This document shows positions 8,027 through 16,140 of a stretch of 64,000 nt of DNA, one piece after another. Location: the NCBI GenBank assembly GCA_964511625.1, contig CAZEJG010000010.1, forward strand, positions 1 through 64,000, given 5' to 3'. A program made the translations under genes and the position numbers. The stretch comes from Pseudohoeflea sp964511625 (GTDB lineage: Bacteria; Pseudomonadota; Alphaproteobacteria; Rhizobiales; Rhizobiaceae). The notes under the pieces were generated by a model. That model saw nothing but the letters and a program-made list of their open reading frames with translations, had not been told where the DNA came from and did not search any database. Each line of letters starts with the position of its first letter. Within the stretch, counting starts at the first letter, position 1.

Positions 8027-9019
8027 TTGCGGGAGTTTTCGTTGAACGGCCATTCGCCACTGCGCAACATATTGCGGATCGTCACCATCCTCGCAACACT
8101 CGCCGCCATCTATCTGCTCTACCGCAATCTCAGCCAGTACAGGCTGGAGGAGATTGGCCAGTCGCTCGCCGCCATCCCGGTGCCGCGACTTCTGGCGAGC
8201 GCCGGCTTCGCCGCAGCCTCCTACCTCTGCCTGTCGCTGTTCGATCTCACGGCCCTCCTCTATGTCGGCAAGCGCCTTGCCTATCCAAAAATCCTGCTCG
8301 CCTCGTTCACCGCCCTGTCCCTCGGCCACAATTTGGGTTTCGCGGCGCTCAGCAGCGGCGCGGTTCGTTACCGTTATTATTCGAAATGGGGTTTGTCGGC
8401 GGCGGAGGTGGGCAAGCTGATCGGGTTCTGCAGCGTCACGGTGGCGCTCGGGATTGTCGGCCTGACCGGCATCGCGCTGACCTTTTCGCCTGATACCGCA
8501 ATCAGGTTCGGTGCCTACGAGGTTCCCCAGAGCCGTCTTCTCGGCATCGTGCTCCTTGCGCCCGTGTTTCTCTATCCGCTCGCGATCGCCCTGCTTCCAG
8601 ACCATGTGACGCTCTGGAAATGGAAGCTTCGGATCCCGGGCTTGCGTCTCGCGAGCGCGCAGGTGGTCATCGGCGTCGTCAACTTCGCCTTGGTCGGCGC
8701 GAGCCTGCACCAGCTCGTCGCCGGCGTCAGCGAGACCGGCTACCTGGAGGTTGCGCGCAGCTATTCGGTCGCCAATCTGGCCGCGATCATCAGCCACGTC
8801 CCCGGCGGCCTCGGCGTGCTCGAGGCGACCATCTCCTATACACTGCCGGGCGCTGCCACGATCGGCGTGCTGATTGCCTTTCGGGTAATCTATTTCCTGC
8901 TGCCGCTCGCCATTGGCCTGCCGCTCTTCGCGGGCAGCGAGGCGCTGCGCTCATGGCGCCATCACTCGGCTACATCAGCGAATTCTTCAGCGCAGCAAGC
9001 CTCGTCCCCAGGGACCTGA
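8027..9019 (+). CDS. YbhN/UPF0104-type membrane protein (LPG synthase TM-like)
   Basis: A 330-residue integral membrane protein of the lysylphosphatidylglycerol-synthase transmembrane family. I choose the TTG at 8027 because AGGA (8015-8018) lies eight bases upstream; the ORF is open much further left but that part is antisense to the EEP gene. Around eight hydrophobic helices follow; the motifs ALSLGHNLGFAALSSGAVRY and NLAAIISHVPGGLGVLE are characteristic. E. coli YbhN belongs to this group and is encoded with clsB. It lacks the cytoplasmic aminoacyl-transferase domain of MprF. It overlaps the convergent phospholipase D gene by 50 bases. Confidence 0.85.
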   Translation: MREFSLNGHSPLRNILRIVTILATLAAIYLLYRNLSQYRLEEIGQSLAAIPVPRLLASAGFAAASYLCLSLFDLTALLYVGKRLAYPKILLASFTALSLGHNLGFAALSSGAVRYRYYSKWGLSAAEVGKLIGFCSVTVALGIVGLTGIALTFSPDTAIRFGAYEVPQSRLLGIVLLAPVFLYPLAIALLPDHVTLWKWKLRIPGLRLASAQVVIGVVNFALVGASLHQLVAGVSETGYLEVARSYSVANLAAIISHVPGGLGVLEATISYTLPGAATIGVLIAFRVIYFLLPLAIGLPLFAGSEALRSWRHHSATSANSSAQQASSPGT

Positions 9020-10529
9020 ACGGCACAATCAGGCGCTGCAACGGCCAGTAGGGCCGATGCGGATCGAAGATGCCGCTTCCGTAGCGCCAGAAATTCGATT
9101 TGCCGTGGTACCTGTCAACGTGAAACCGTTTGAGTGATCGTTCTCCGTCGTTGAAGCGGTCGATCGCTGCACAAAGCGAGCCGCCGGTTTCATTCCTGGC
9201 AGCTTCCACCTGCTCGATCGAGACGCCGAGATGTTCGGCGACAAGATCGTCGCGCAGACGTGAGATGGCGGCACGATGGCCCTCTGTTTCGGCTTCGATG
9301 GCGAGATCACATTCCGTGTCGAAACCCTGCGACCGGTGGTTCAGGTTGGATGAGCCGAGCCGGACAAACCGGTCGTCGACGATCAGGAGCTTGGCATGGA
9401 CGAGGACTTCGCAGGTCGCGTCCGCACCATCGCACACCGTGGGATAACCTATCCGCAAACGGCCGTGATTGTCGGCCTTTTCCAGACGGTTGATCGATCG
9501 GTTGCGCCCGAAACCCATCGTCCATTGCTCGATGGTACCGTGCATCTTCTTCGTGGTGATGATGGCCACTTCCGGCCCGTCCTCTTCCTGCAGCCTGGAG
9601 GCAAGAAGCTCCACCACCGTGGGCGAGACGAGATATTGCGTCTCGATGTAGATCGTCTCCCTTGCCGCCGCGATGGCGTCGCAGGTCAGACGCAGGGGCT
9701 CGACGTGTCGCTCGCGACCCTTGATGCCTGGTTCGGAGAGAGCTATGCCCACGCGACAATCGGCGATGTCGGGGTCGGCACCCTGGGCGACGGCGGACGA
9801 TGATGTCGACACCGGAGAAATCTCCTCGCCGACGCCGAACAGCCAGCGCCGGCGTGCGACGTCGCCGAGCAGCCTCGCAGCCGGTCCGCTAACCCGCGCC
9901 TGAAGATCGTGGACGGGCGAATAGGCCTCGCCCTCAGGCGTGACGCGAGCCGGATCGTCCGGCCGGTGGTCCCGCGTGTCCCAACGCTTGGAGGTAAGAT
10001 CAATGCCGCCGATAAAGCCGGCCGCGTCGTCGATGCAGACGATCTTCTGATGGTGTGATGCCCGGACCGGATGTTCGGTATCATAACGCATTTCGATGCG
10101 CGGGTGGTTTGCCCAGCTTGCTTCCGCGAGATAGGGCGTCAGACCGTGCGAATAGAACGGGCCCTCCGCCCAAACGAGGATCCGCACCACGAGCTGGTCG
10201 TTCTTCTCGACGAGCTGGCGCAGAAAATCACCGAGCTTGACCTGTCGATCCGCATCGGGCGGATAGAGACTGATGTCGGGATCGAAATCCCAGCCGATGA
10301 TCCACACCGAATGCCGGGCGCGTTCCAGATCCGTCTTCAACGCGTCGAAATAGTTCGCGCCATCGATGAGAAAACGGATCGTCTCGGCGCGTGAGTCACG
10401 CCAGAGATTCGTGCCAGGCTTGATGAGTGACGCGATCCCCTCACCCTCCAAAGGGGCGGCACCGGAGCTTTTTTCTTCACACGGAAGCGACTGAGGCGTC
10501 CGGCGATCGACCGATGAATTGTCCAGCAT
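8970..10529 (-). CDS. Phospholipase D/cardiolipin synthase-like protein (ClsB-like)
   Basis: A 519-residue PLD-superfamily enzyme with two HKD motifs: HHQKIVCIDDAAGFIGG in the first half and HAKLLIVDDRFVRLGSSN in the second. Each gives the HxKx4D triad needed for phosphatidyl transfer. There is no N-terminal membrane anchor, as in ClsB rather than ClsA. I place the start at the ATG at 10529 (MLDNSSVDRR); a TTG at 10535 is also in frame. A tiny ORF with a strong Shine-Dalgarno ends just before it, so translation may be coupled. Likely role: cardiolipin or related phospholipid synthesis or hydrolysis at the membrane. Confidence 0.87.
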   Translation of the reverse strand: MLDNSSVDRRTPQSLPCEEKSSGAAPLEGEGIASLIKPGTNLWRDSRAETIRFLIDGANYFDALKTDLERARHSVWIIGWDFDPDISLYPPDADRQVKLGDFLRQLVEKNDQLVVRILVWAEGPFYSHGLTPYLAEASWANHPRIEMRYDTEHPVRASHHQKIVCIDDAAGFIGGIDLTSKRWDTRDHRPDDPARVTPEGEAYSPVHDLQARVSGPAARLLGDVARRRWLFGVGEEISPVSTSSSAVAQGADPDIADCRVGIALSEPGIKGRERHVEPLRLTCDAIAAARETIYIETQYLVSPTVVELLASRLQEEDGPEVAIITTKKMHGTIEQWTMGFGRNRSINRLEKADNHGRLRIGYPTVCDGADATCEVLVHAKLLIVDDRFVRLGSSNLNHRSQGFDTECDLAIEAETEGHRAAISRLRDDLVAEHLGVSIEQVEAARNETGGSLCAAIDRFNDGERSLKRFHVDRYHGKSNFWRYGSGIFDPHRPYWPLQRLIVPFRSLGTRLAALKNSLM

Positions 10530-10531
10530 CT

Positions 10532-10639
10532 TCAACCGCGGCCCGCGAGTATAGTGGAGCGTTCGTGGTTCTCTCTCTGACCCGTCAAGACGCGCTTTCC
10601 CCGCGCCATGGCTTCCATCGTGTTGCCGGCGTTCGCCAT
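10532..10639 (-). CDS. Possible 35-aa leader/small protein before the PLD gene
   Basis: An ORF starting at the ATG at 10639, preceded by AGAGGAGA at near-ideal spacing, and stopping at 10532 at the start region of the phospholipase D gene. The product (MANAGNTMEAMARGKRV..., ending STILAGRG) is basic and has no recognised domain. The strong ribosome binding site together with stop/start proximity suggests a leader that couples translation to the downstream gene, or an upstream small protein. Nothing but position and signal strength supports it. Confidence 0.4.
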   Translation of the reverse strand: MANAGNTMEAMARGKRVLTGQRENHERSTILAGRG

Positions 10640-10902
10640 GACTTCTCCTCTTGCGTCTATCGGGCTCATTCTTCTTTCCAATCTGGCAGAAGCGATTTTG
10701 TTCCCGGCCGAACTGAATAAATCGATTTGCGCCTCGTTTTTCCGGGAATGCAGCGCGTCTCGGAGCGGCAGCGACGGCTCTGGCCTTTCATTCCAGCAGG
10801 TCCAGGATGGAACATCTTGTGGTCCCGACTGTTCTGCCATCGAGGACCATCACGAACCAAGGAGGGCAAGGGCGGGATCGTGTGGTTTCGCCGCCATCGC
10901 AC

Positions 10903-11949
10903 ATGCAGACATCCACAAACCGTTTTTCACGCCTGCAGCTCATCTTGATAAGCGGTGCTCTTGTTCTCGGCGTGCTCTTGCTGTGGAAGCTGACCCACCT
11001 CGTCATGCTGGTTTTCGGGGCCGTCCTCATCGCTGTCCTTCTGTCAGCGATCGCGGACCGGATCGGCCGGATCAGCGGTTTCTCGCGCGGGCCCTCGCTG
11101 GCCCTTGCCATACTCCTGGTGATCCTCTTCGCTGTAGGTTTCGCCTATTTCATGGGGTCGCAGCTGGTGGCCGAAGGCCAGGCACTCGTCGAACGCGCCC
11201 CGGAAATCGCAAAGACAATCGAGCAATATACCCAGATCGAACAACTCGAATCCTGGATCGGGTCACATGTGAAATCGATGATGGGCAGCGGGTCGCTCGT
11301 CGGCAACATTACCGGCATTTCGACCGGCGTCTTTTCGGTCGCGATCACCAGCGTCCTGGTGCTGTCGGGCGCCGTTTATTTCGCCATTCAGCCGGACCTC
11401 TACCGCAGAGGCTTTCTCGCGCTCTTTCCAGAGGATATGCGGCCGCGCGCCAATGAGATCCTCTCGGAAATCGCCACGTCGCTGAAATACTGGTTCATCG
11501 GCCAGCTGGTCTCCATGGCCTGCATCGGTGTGGTCACCACGATCGGCCTTCTGCTGCTCGGTATCCCCTCCGCCTTCGCCCTAGGCTTCATCGCCGGCAT
11601 TCTGGAGTTCGTGCCCTATGTCGGACCGATCGCCAGCGCGGTCCCGGCCGTGGCCGTCGGACTGACGGAAGGTGGCTGGACCGCACTCTGGGTGGTCCTT
11701 CTCTACATCGGCATCCAGCAGGCGGAATCGATCCTGCTGACACCGCTTGTCCAGCGCAAGGCCGTCGATCTGCCGCCGGGCCTGATCATCTTCGCGATCC
11801 TGGCATTCGGCACTCTCTTCGGCATGGGTGGCGTCGTCCTCGGCACACCGCTGACGGTTGTCGCGGTGATCCTGGTCAAGAATGTCATCCGGGAACGGGA
11901 CCGCCGGCGCGACGAGGGCAAGTCGGAGGCAGAAGCCACCTCATCCTGA
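10903..11949 (+). CDS. AI-2E-family (PerM-type) membrane permease
   Basis: A 348-residue polytopic membrane protein of the AI-2E family (PF01594-type: TqsA, PerM, YdiK and also Na+/H+ antiporter-like members). Hydrophobic pairs at both ends flank a soluble insert rich in Glu and Ile (about residues 70-140). Conserved segments include GFIAGILEFVPYVGPIAS and the C-terminal PPGLIIFAILAFGTLFGMGG. I take the ATG at 10903 (MQTSTNRFSRLQ) so that the first helix starts close to the N-terminus; a GTG at 10882 and an ATG at 10807 are alternatives. Substrate unknown. Confidence 0.85.
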   Translation: MQTSTNRFSRLQLILISGALVLGVLLLWKLTHLVMLVFGAVLIAVLLSAIADRIGRISGFSRGPSLALAILLVILFAVGFAYFMGSQLVAEGQALVERAPEIAKTIEQYTQIEQLESWIGSHVKSMMGSGSLVGNITGISTGVFSVAITSVLVLSGAVYFAIQPDLYRRGFLALFPEDMRPRANEILSEIATSLKYWFIGQLVSMACIGVVTTIGLLLLGIPSAFALGFIAGILEFVPYVGPIASAVPAVAVGLTEGGWTALWVVLLYIGIQQAESILLTPLVQRKAVDLPPGLIIFAILAFGTLFGMGGVVLGTPLTVVAVILVKNVIRERDRRRDEGKSEAEATSS

Positions 11950-12888
11950 AGCCGCAGCCATACCCTTGGCAGGCCGAACCTGTCCGGCGCTCGGCCGGAC
12001 GTAGACCGCCCAGACCTGCGGCAGTTCCGACCGGATAGTCTTCTCTATCCGCAGCACCACCTCTTCGATCCGGTTCGTGTCCAGCCGATCCTGGAGCTCC
12101 AGATCGAGGGTGACCATGATGTCGGTCGGCCCGAGGTGAACGGTCATCAGCTTGTGGATTTCCACCACGTCCTTGTCGCTTCCAACGATTTCGCGGATAC
12201 GGGCTTCGACCGGCGGCAAGGCAGGCTCGCCGAGCAGCAGCGCCTTGCTCTCGCGCGCCAGGAACAAGGCCGTCACCGTCAGCACGATACCGATGCCGAT
12301 CGAACCGACACCGTCGAGGACCGGCATGGCGAAGTAATCGGCTGCGGTGATCGCGATGAAAGCGATGATCAGGCCGCACAATGCGGCCGAATCTTCGAGC
12401 AGCACGGTGAACGAGGTCGGATCCTTGCTGCGCCGCGCGGCGGCGAGATAGCTGCGGTTCCCCTTCGTCTTGCCGACGCTGCGCAGGGCGATGTACCAGC
12501 TCACACCCTCGAAGATCATCGACAGCCCGAGCACGATATAGTTGGTCATGACGTTGCTGACGGGCTCGGGATCGAGGATGTGAACGAATCCCTCGTAGAA
12601 CGAGACGCCCGCGCCCAAGGCAAAGACCAGGACCGCGACGATAAAGGCCCAGAAATAGACCTCGCCGCCATACCCGAGCGGATGATCGGCATCGGCCGGC
12701 TGACGGGAACGGTGCAGACCATAAAGAAGCAGCAGCTCGTTGCCGGTATCGACGAGCGAATGAACGCCCTCGCTGAGCATGGACGAACTGCCGGTGAAGG
12801 CGGCGGCGACGAATTTGGTGATCGCGATAAGGAAATTGCCGACAAGTGCGGCGTAGATCACGATCAGCGACCCGTTCTGTGAGGCCAT
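11941..12888 (-). CDS. Cation diffusion facilitator (ZnT9-like) transporter
   Basis: A 315-residue CDF-family exporter of divalent metal in exchange for protons. Helix 2 has SEGVHSLVDTGNELLLLYG with the His/Asp ligand pair, followed by HPLGYGGEVYFWAF; helix 5 has EDSAALCGLI with the second acidic ligand. The cytoplasmic C-terminal domain carries VHLGPTDIMVTLDLEL. Sequence style is that of the bacterial ZnT9-like group rather than ZitB/FieF. It overlaps the end of the convergent AI-2E gene by nine bases. Metal specificity (Zn, Mn or Co) cannot be read. Confidence 0.9.
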   Translation of the reverse strand: MASQNGSLIVIYAALVGNFLIAITKFVAAAFTGSSSMLSEGVHSLVDTGNELLLLYGLHRSRQPADADHPLGYGGEVYFWAFIVAVLVFALGAGVSFYEGFVHILDPEPVSNVMTNYIVLGLSMIFEGVSWYIALRSVGKTKGNRSYLAAARRSKDPTSFTVLLEDSAALCGLIIAFIAITAADYFAMPVLDGVGSIGIGIVLTVTALFLARESKALLLGEPALPPVEARIREIVGSDKDVVEIHKLMTVHLGPTDIMVTLDLELQDRLDTNRIEEVVLRIEKTIRSELPQVWAVYVRPSAGQVRPAKGMAAASG

Positions 12889-13043
12889 GCGGCAATCTCC
12901 CCTTGCTCAGTCACTGTTCGAATGCCGGAGGGACGCGCCGAATCCCTGTCGCGGATGTTCCCCTGCATCGCCCACACTTAACATGCCGCGCCGGCGAATG
13001 TTCCCGAGACGGAACTTTCGTGTCCGCGATCTGTTGGACTTCC

Positions 13044-13358
13044 ATGGAACATCGCATTTTCAAGCTTATCCCCACCGCAGCCGCCGACGACCCCAACTGG
13101 GATCGCGCCCCCAACCAGGGCGAGGTCGTGGTGCGGGCGGCTTCACCCGCCGATGCGCGGCTCGTGGCGAGCGAAGCCGAACCCGATTTCCTCGGACAGG
13201 ACGGTAAGCCGGGGGACGGAGCGACGACACGTTTCGCAAGCGCCTTCCGCGACGAGAAACTCTATTCGGTCATCGAGATCGAAGATGAGCGCTATCCGCA
13301 AGACGGCCAGCGCGAGGTCCTTGCCGGCACCATCACCAATCCTGTGAAGGGCGCTTGA
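13044..13358 (+). CDS. Small hypothetical protein, 104 aa
   Basis: A soluble, acidic protein starting MEHRIFKLIPTAAADDPNW (ATG at 13044). The middle reads EVVVRAASPADARLVASEAE and the end has LYSVIEIEDERYPQDGQREV, then LAGTITNPVKGA. This resembles small conserved proteins of rhizobia annotated only as hypothetical; I recognise no catalytic residues. The reading frame continues upstream without stop, but the earlier part is proline- and cysteine-rich shadow sequence. It has 155 bases upstream to the divergent CDF gene, which must hold both promoters. Confidence 0.65.
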   Translation: MEHRIFKLIPTAAADDPNWDRAPNQGEVVVRAASPADARLVASEAEPDFLGQDGKPGDGATTRFASAFRDEKLYSVIEIEDERYPQDGQREVLAGTITNPVKGA

Positions 13359-13669
13359 TCCCGGAGCGCACATCCGAACCGGGAGAGCTGTTATGCGGCT
13401 TTAAAGTCCGTGATCGGCATTCGCTGGAATCGGCCCGCTCCAAGCACACCCCGCGCCCTTGATGAGAATGATGGCGAGAAGACATCTGTCGCACGCCTGG
13501 ATGAGGTAATGCCTGCGATCAGAAGCGTACGATCAAAGATGAGGTAGTGCGCCGCCTGTGCGCATGCATTAACTGAACGGGTCGTCAGATTTCCCCCCTT
13601 GTGACTACGGAGCAATGGCACGAATATCCGCCGCCGTACGGCGGACATGACAGGATGGAGAATTTTCGA
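13359..13669. promoter_or_regulatory. Upstream region of aldehyde dehydrogenase with 14-bp palindrome
   Basis: No gene is supported here. The perfect palindrome CCGCCGTACGGCGG occupies 13631-13644, 26 bases before the chosen ALDH start at 13670. Its position between the likely promoter and ribosome binding site (GGAG at 13657-13660) fits an operator or a structured leader. The remaining sequence has a minus-strand open frame (C-terminus near 13391) without family resemblance. Confidence 0.35.
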
Positions 13670-15157
13670 ATGCAGGATTGGAGCGAACGCGCCGCAGCCC
13701 TTTATACTGGCGACTTCCGCCCGATGTTCATTGGCGGCCAATGGTGCGGATCCCGGTCCGGCGAGGTGATGGACGCGCGAAATCCGGCCAGCGGCGAAGT
13801 CCTCGCCACGGTGCCGAAGGGTAACGCCGCCGATATCGATGCCGCCGTTGCCGCCGCCCGCGCCGCCTTCGAGGGCCCCTGGTCGAAATTCACGCCCTTC
13901 GAGCGCCAGGCCCTGCTTCTGCGCATCGCCGACATTTTCGAGAAGAACTGGGAGACACTCTGCCTCTCCGACACGCTCGACATGGGCATGCCGATCCAGC
14001 GAACGCTGGCCAATAGCCGCCGCGTGCTCGGCATGCTGCGCTTCTACGCAGGACAGGCTGTCGCCATCCACGGCCAGACCATTCCGAACTCCTTCCCGGG
14101 TGAAATCTATTCCTCAACGGTGCGCGAGCCGGTCGGCGTCGTCGGCGCCATCATTCCGTGGAACGCCCCGATCGCGGGGTCGATCTGGAAGATCGCGCCG
14201 GCACTCGCCACCGGCTGCACGGTCGTCCTCAAACCCTCGGAAGAAGCCTCGCTCACCGTTCTGATGATCGCGAAACTCATGCAGGAAGCCGGACTTCCGG
14301 ACGGCGTTCTCAACATCGTCACCGGTCTCGGCGCCGACGCGGGCGCGGCCCTCGCCGCCCATCCCGGCGTCGACAAGATCGTCTTCACCGGCTCGACCGC
14401 GACGGGACAGGCGATCGCCCGCGCCGCAACCGGCAATCTCAAGCGCGTGTCGCTGGAACTCGGCGGCAAGTCGCCGGTCATCGTCTGCCGCGACGCCGAT
14501 ATCGAGAAGGCGGTGCCCGTCGCCGCGATGTCTGTCTTCGCCAATTCCGGCCAGATCTGCATCGCCGGCTCCCGCCTCTTCGTCGCTCGCGAGATCCACG
14601 ACGAATTCGTCCGCCGCGTCGCCGATTTCGCCGCCAACCTGAAGATCGGCCACGGCGTGAAGACCGATACCGATATCGGCCCGATCATCTCGGCGCGGCA
14701 GGCCGAACGGATCGAGATGTTCCTGGAAGCCGGCCCCTCCGAAGGTGCGAAGACGTTGACCGGCGGCGCCCGGGTCACCGGTCCCGGTTTCGACGGCGGC
14801 AATTTCATCAGCCCGACCGTCTTCGGCGGCGTGACTGACGACATGCGCATCGCGAAGGAAGAGATCTTCGGGCCGGTGATCTCCGCCCTGCCCTTCGACA
14901 GGATCGACGAAGTTGTAGCGCGCGCCAACGCGACGCCCTACGGACTGGCGGCCGGCATCTTCACCACCCATCTCGGCACCGCCCACAAGCTGGCGCATCG
15001 AATCAAGGCGGGGTCAGTCTGGGTGAACATGTACCACGCCATCGACCCCGCCGTTCCCTTCGGCGGCGTCAAGATGTCGGGCTACGGCCGCGAGGGCGGC
15101 CTCGAGCATATGGAAGAATATCTCGACACCAAGGCTGTCTGGATCAACACAGACTGA
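13670..15157 (+). CDS. NAD(P)+-dependent aldehyde dehydrogenase
   Basis: A 495-residue ALDH-superfamily enzyme oxidising an aldehyde to the acid. The catalytic cysteine lies in FANSGQICIAGSR, the general-base glutamate in SLELGGKSPVIV, and the cofactor motif FTGSTATGQ is present. The C-terminus has VPFGGVKMSGYGREGG. The start at 13670 (MQDWSERAAALYTGDF) follows GGAG at nine bases; an ATG at 13655 is an alternative. It converges on a LysR gene and lies beside a sugar ABC operon, so a sugar-derived semialdehyde is a reasonable substrate guess. Confidence 0.92.
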   Translation: MQDWSERAAALYTGDFRPMFIGGQWCGSRSGEVMDARNPASGEVLATVPKGNAADIDAAVAAARAAFEGPWSKFTPFERQALLLRIADIFEKNWETLCLSDTLDMGMPIQRTLANSRRVLGMLRFYAGQAVAIHGQTIPNSFPGEIYSSTVREPVGVVGAIIPWNAPIAGSIWKIAPALATGCTVVLKPSEEASLTVLMIAKLMQEAGLPDGVLNIVTGLGADAGAALAAHPGVDKIVFTGSTATGQAIARAATGNLKRVSLELGGKSPVIVCRDADIEKAVPVAAMSVFANSGQICIAGSRLFVAREIHDEFVRRVADFAANLKIGHGVKTDTDIGPIISARQAERIEMFLEAGPSEGAKTLTGGARVTGPGFDGGNFISPTVFGGVTDDMRIAKEEIFGPVISALPFDRIDEVVARANATPYGLAAGIFTTHLGTAHKLAHRIKAGSVWVNMYHAIDPAVPFGGVKMSGYGREGGLEHMEEYLDTKAVWINTD

Positions 15158-15163
15158 GGCAGG

Positions 15164-16078
15164 TCAGGCCTTGGAGCCCGGCTCGCGTCCGAGTTCGGTG
15201 CGGATCAGCTCCATCAGCTGGACCGAATAATTGTGCAGGACGTAGCCGCGTGCGGTGATGATGCCGACCGAACGGACCGCCCCGTCGTTGACGAGCGGCA
15301 CCACCCGGAACGAGGCGGACGGCAGCATCGGCAGAGCGATATAGGGCACCACCGCGACGCCGAGGCCGGCAGCCGCGAGCGTCACCGCCGTATAGGCGTA
15401 ACGCACCTCGTACTGGATGTTGAGCTCGATATCGCCGCGGATCCGGTCGAGCAGCGACCGCGCCGCCGTCTGCTTGTCGAGAAGGATGAGCGGGAACGAG
15501 GCGATATCGGCAAGCGTGTACTGCTCCGCCCCGCTGTCGAACTCGGCGCCGATGCAGACGGCAAAACGGTCCTCGAGGATCGGCTCGAAATCGAACTCCG
15601 TCATATTCGGCACTTCCGGCCCGACATAGAGTTCGATCTGCTGTTCCTGCAGGAGCGTCAGCGCATCCATCGGCGGCGTCTCCTTCAGGTTGATGACAGA
15701 GCGCGGATAGCGCAGCTTGAAGGTGGCTAGGATGTTGGCGAGCCGGGTGGCGGCCAGTGTCGGCGCGCAACCGATGCTGACATGGCTGCGGCGTTGCGCG
15801 GCGAATTCCGACAAGCGGTCGAGCCCGGCCTGCACCTCGGACATGGCCGAGCGCATCTGCTTGTAGAGGAGTGCCCCCGCCGGCGTCAGGTTGGCCGATT
15901 GTGGGGTGCGGATGAACAGGCTCACACCCGTCTGTTCCTCAAGATCGCGGATCTGCATGGAGACCGCCGAGGGCGAGCGGTTGCTCTCTTCCGCAGCGCG
16001 CCGGAAGCTGCCGTGCTCTGCCGCCAGAAGAAAAGTCTGGATGAGCTTCAGATTGACGTTACTCGGACCAATAGCCAC
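15164..16078 (-). CDS. LysR-family transcriptional regulator
   Basis: A 304-residue regulator with the N-terminal winged helix at residues 10-68 (LKLIQTFLLAAEHGSFRRAA, then SPSAVSMQIRDLEEQ) and a LysR effector domain. The start codon is GTG at 16078, supported by GGGAGGAG six bases upstream. The gene is the last of the minus-strand run that includes the sugar ABC importer (62 bases behind the ATPase gene) and convergent with the aldehyde dehydrogenase. It probably responds to a sugar-acid intermediate and controls these flanking genes; this is inferred from position. Confidence 0.9.
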   Translation of the reverse strand: MAIGPSNVNLKLIQTFLLAAEHGSFRRAAEESNRSPSAVSMQIRDLEEQTGVSLFIRTPQSANLTPAGALLYKQMRSAMSEVQAGLDRLSEFAAQRRSHVSIGCAPTLAATRLANILATFKLRYPRSVINLKETPPMDALTLLQEQQIELYVGPEVPNMTEFDFEPILEDRFAVCIGAEFDSGAEQYTLADIASFPLILLDKQTAARSLLDRIRGDIELNIQYEVRYAYTAVTLAAAGLGVAVVPYIALPMLPSASFRVVPLVNDGAVRSVGIITARGYVLHNYSVQLMELIRTELGREPGSKA

Positions 16079-16140
16079 CTGGTTCTCCTCCCGGACAGGG
16101 TGATGGAACCGCCATCAGGGGTGGGGAGACCGAGATCCGG

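Noticed and set aside
13391..14071. Minus-strand 226-codon frame opposite the aldehyde dehydrogenase
   Set aside because: The part over the ALDH gene is antisense; the part beyond 13670 has no family resemblance and no ribosome binding site.
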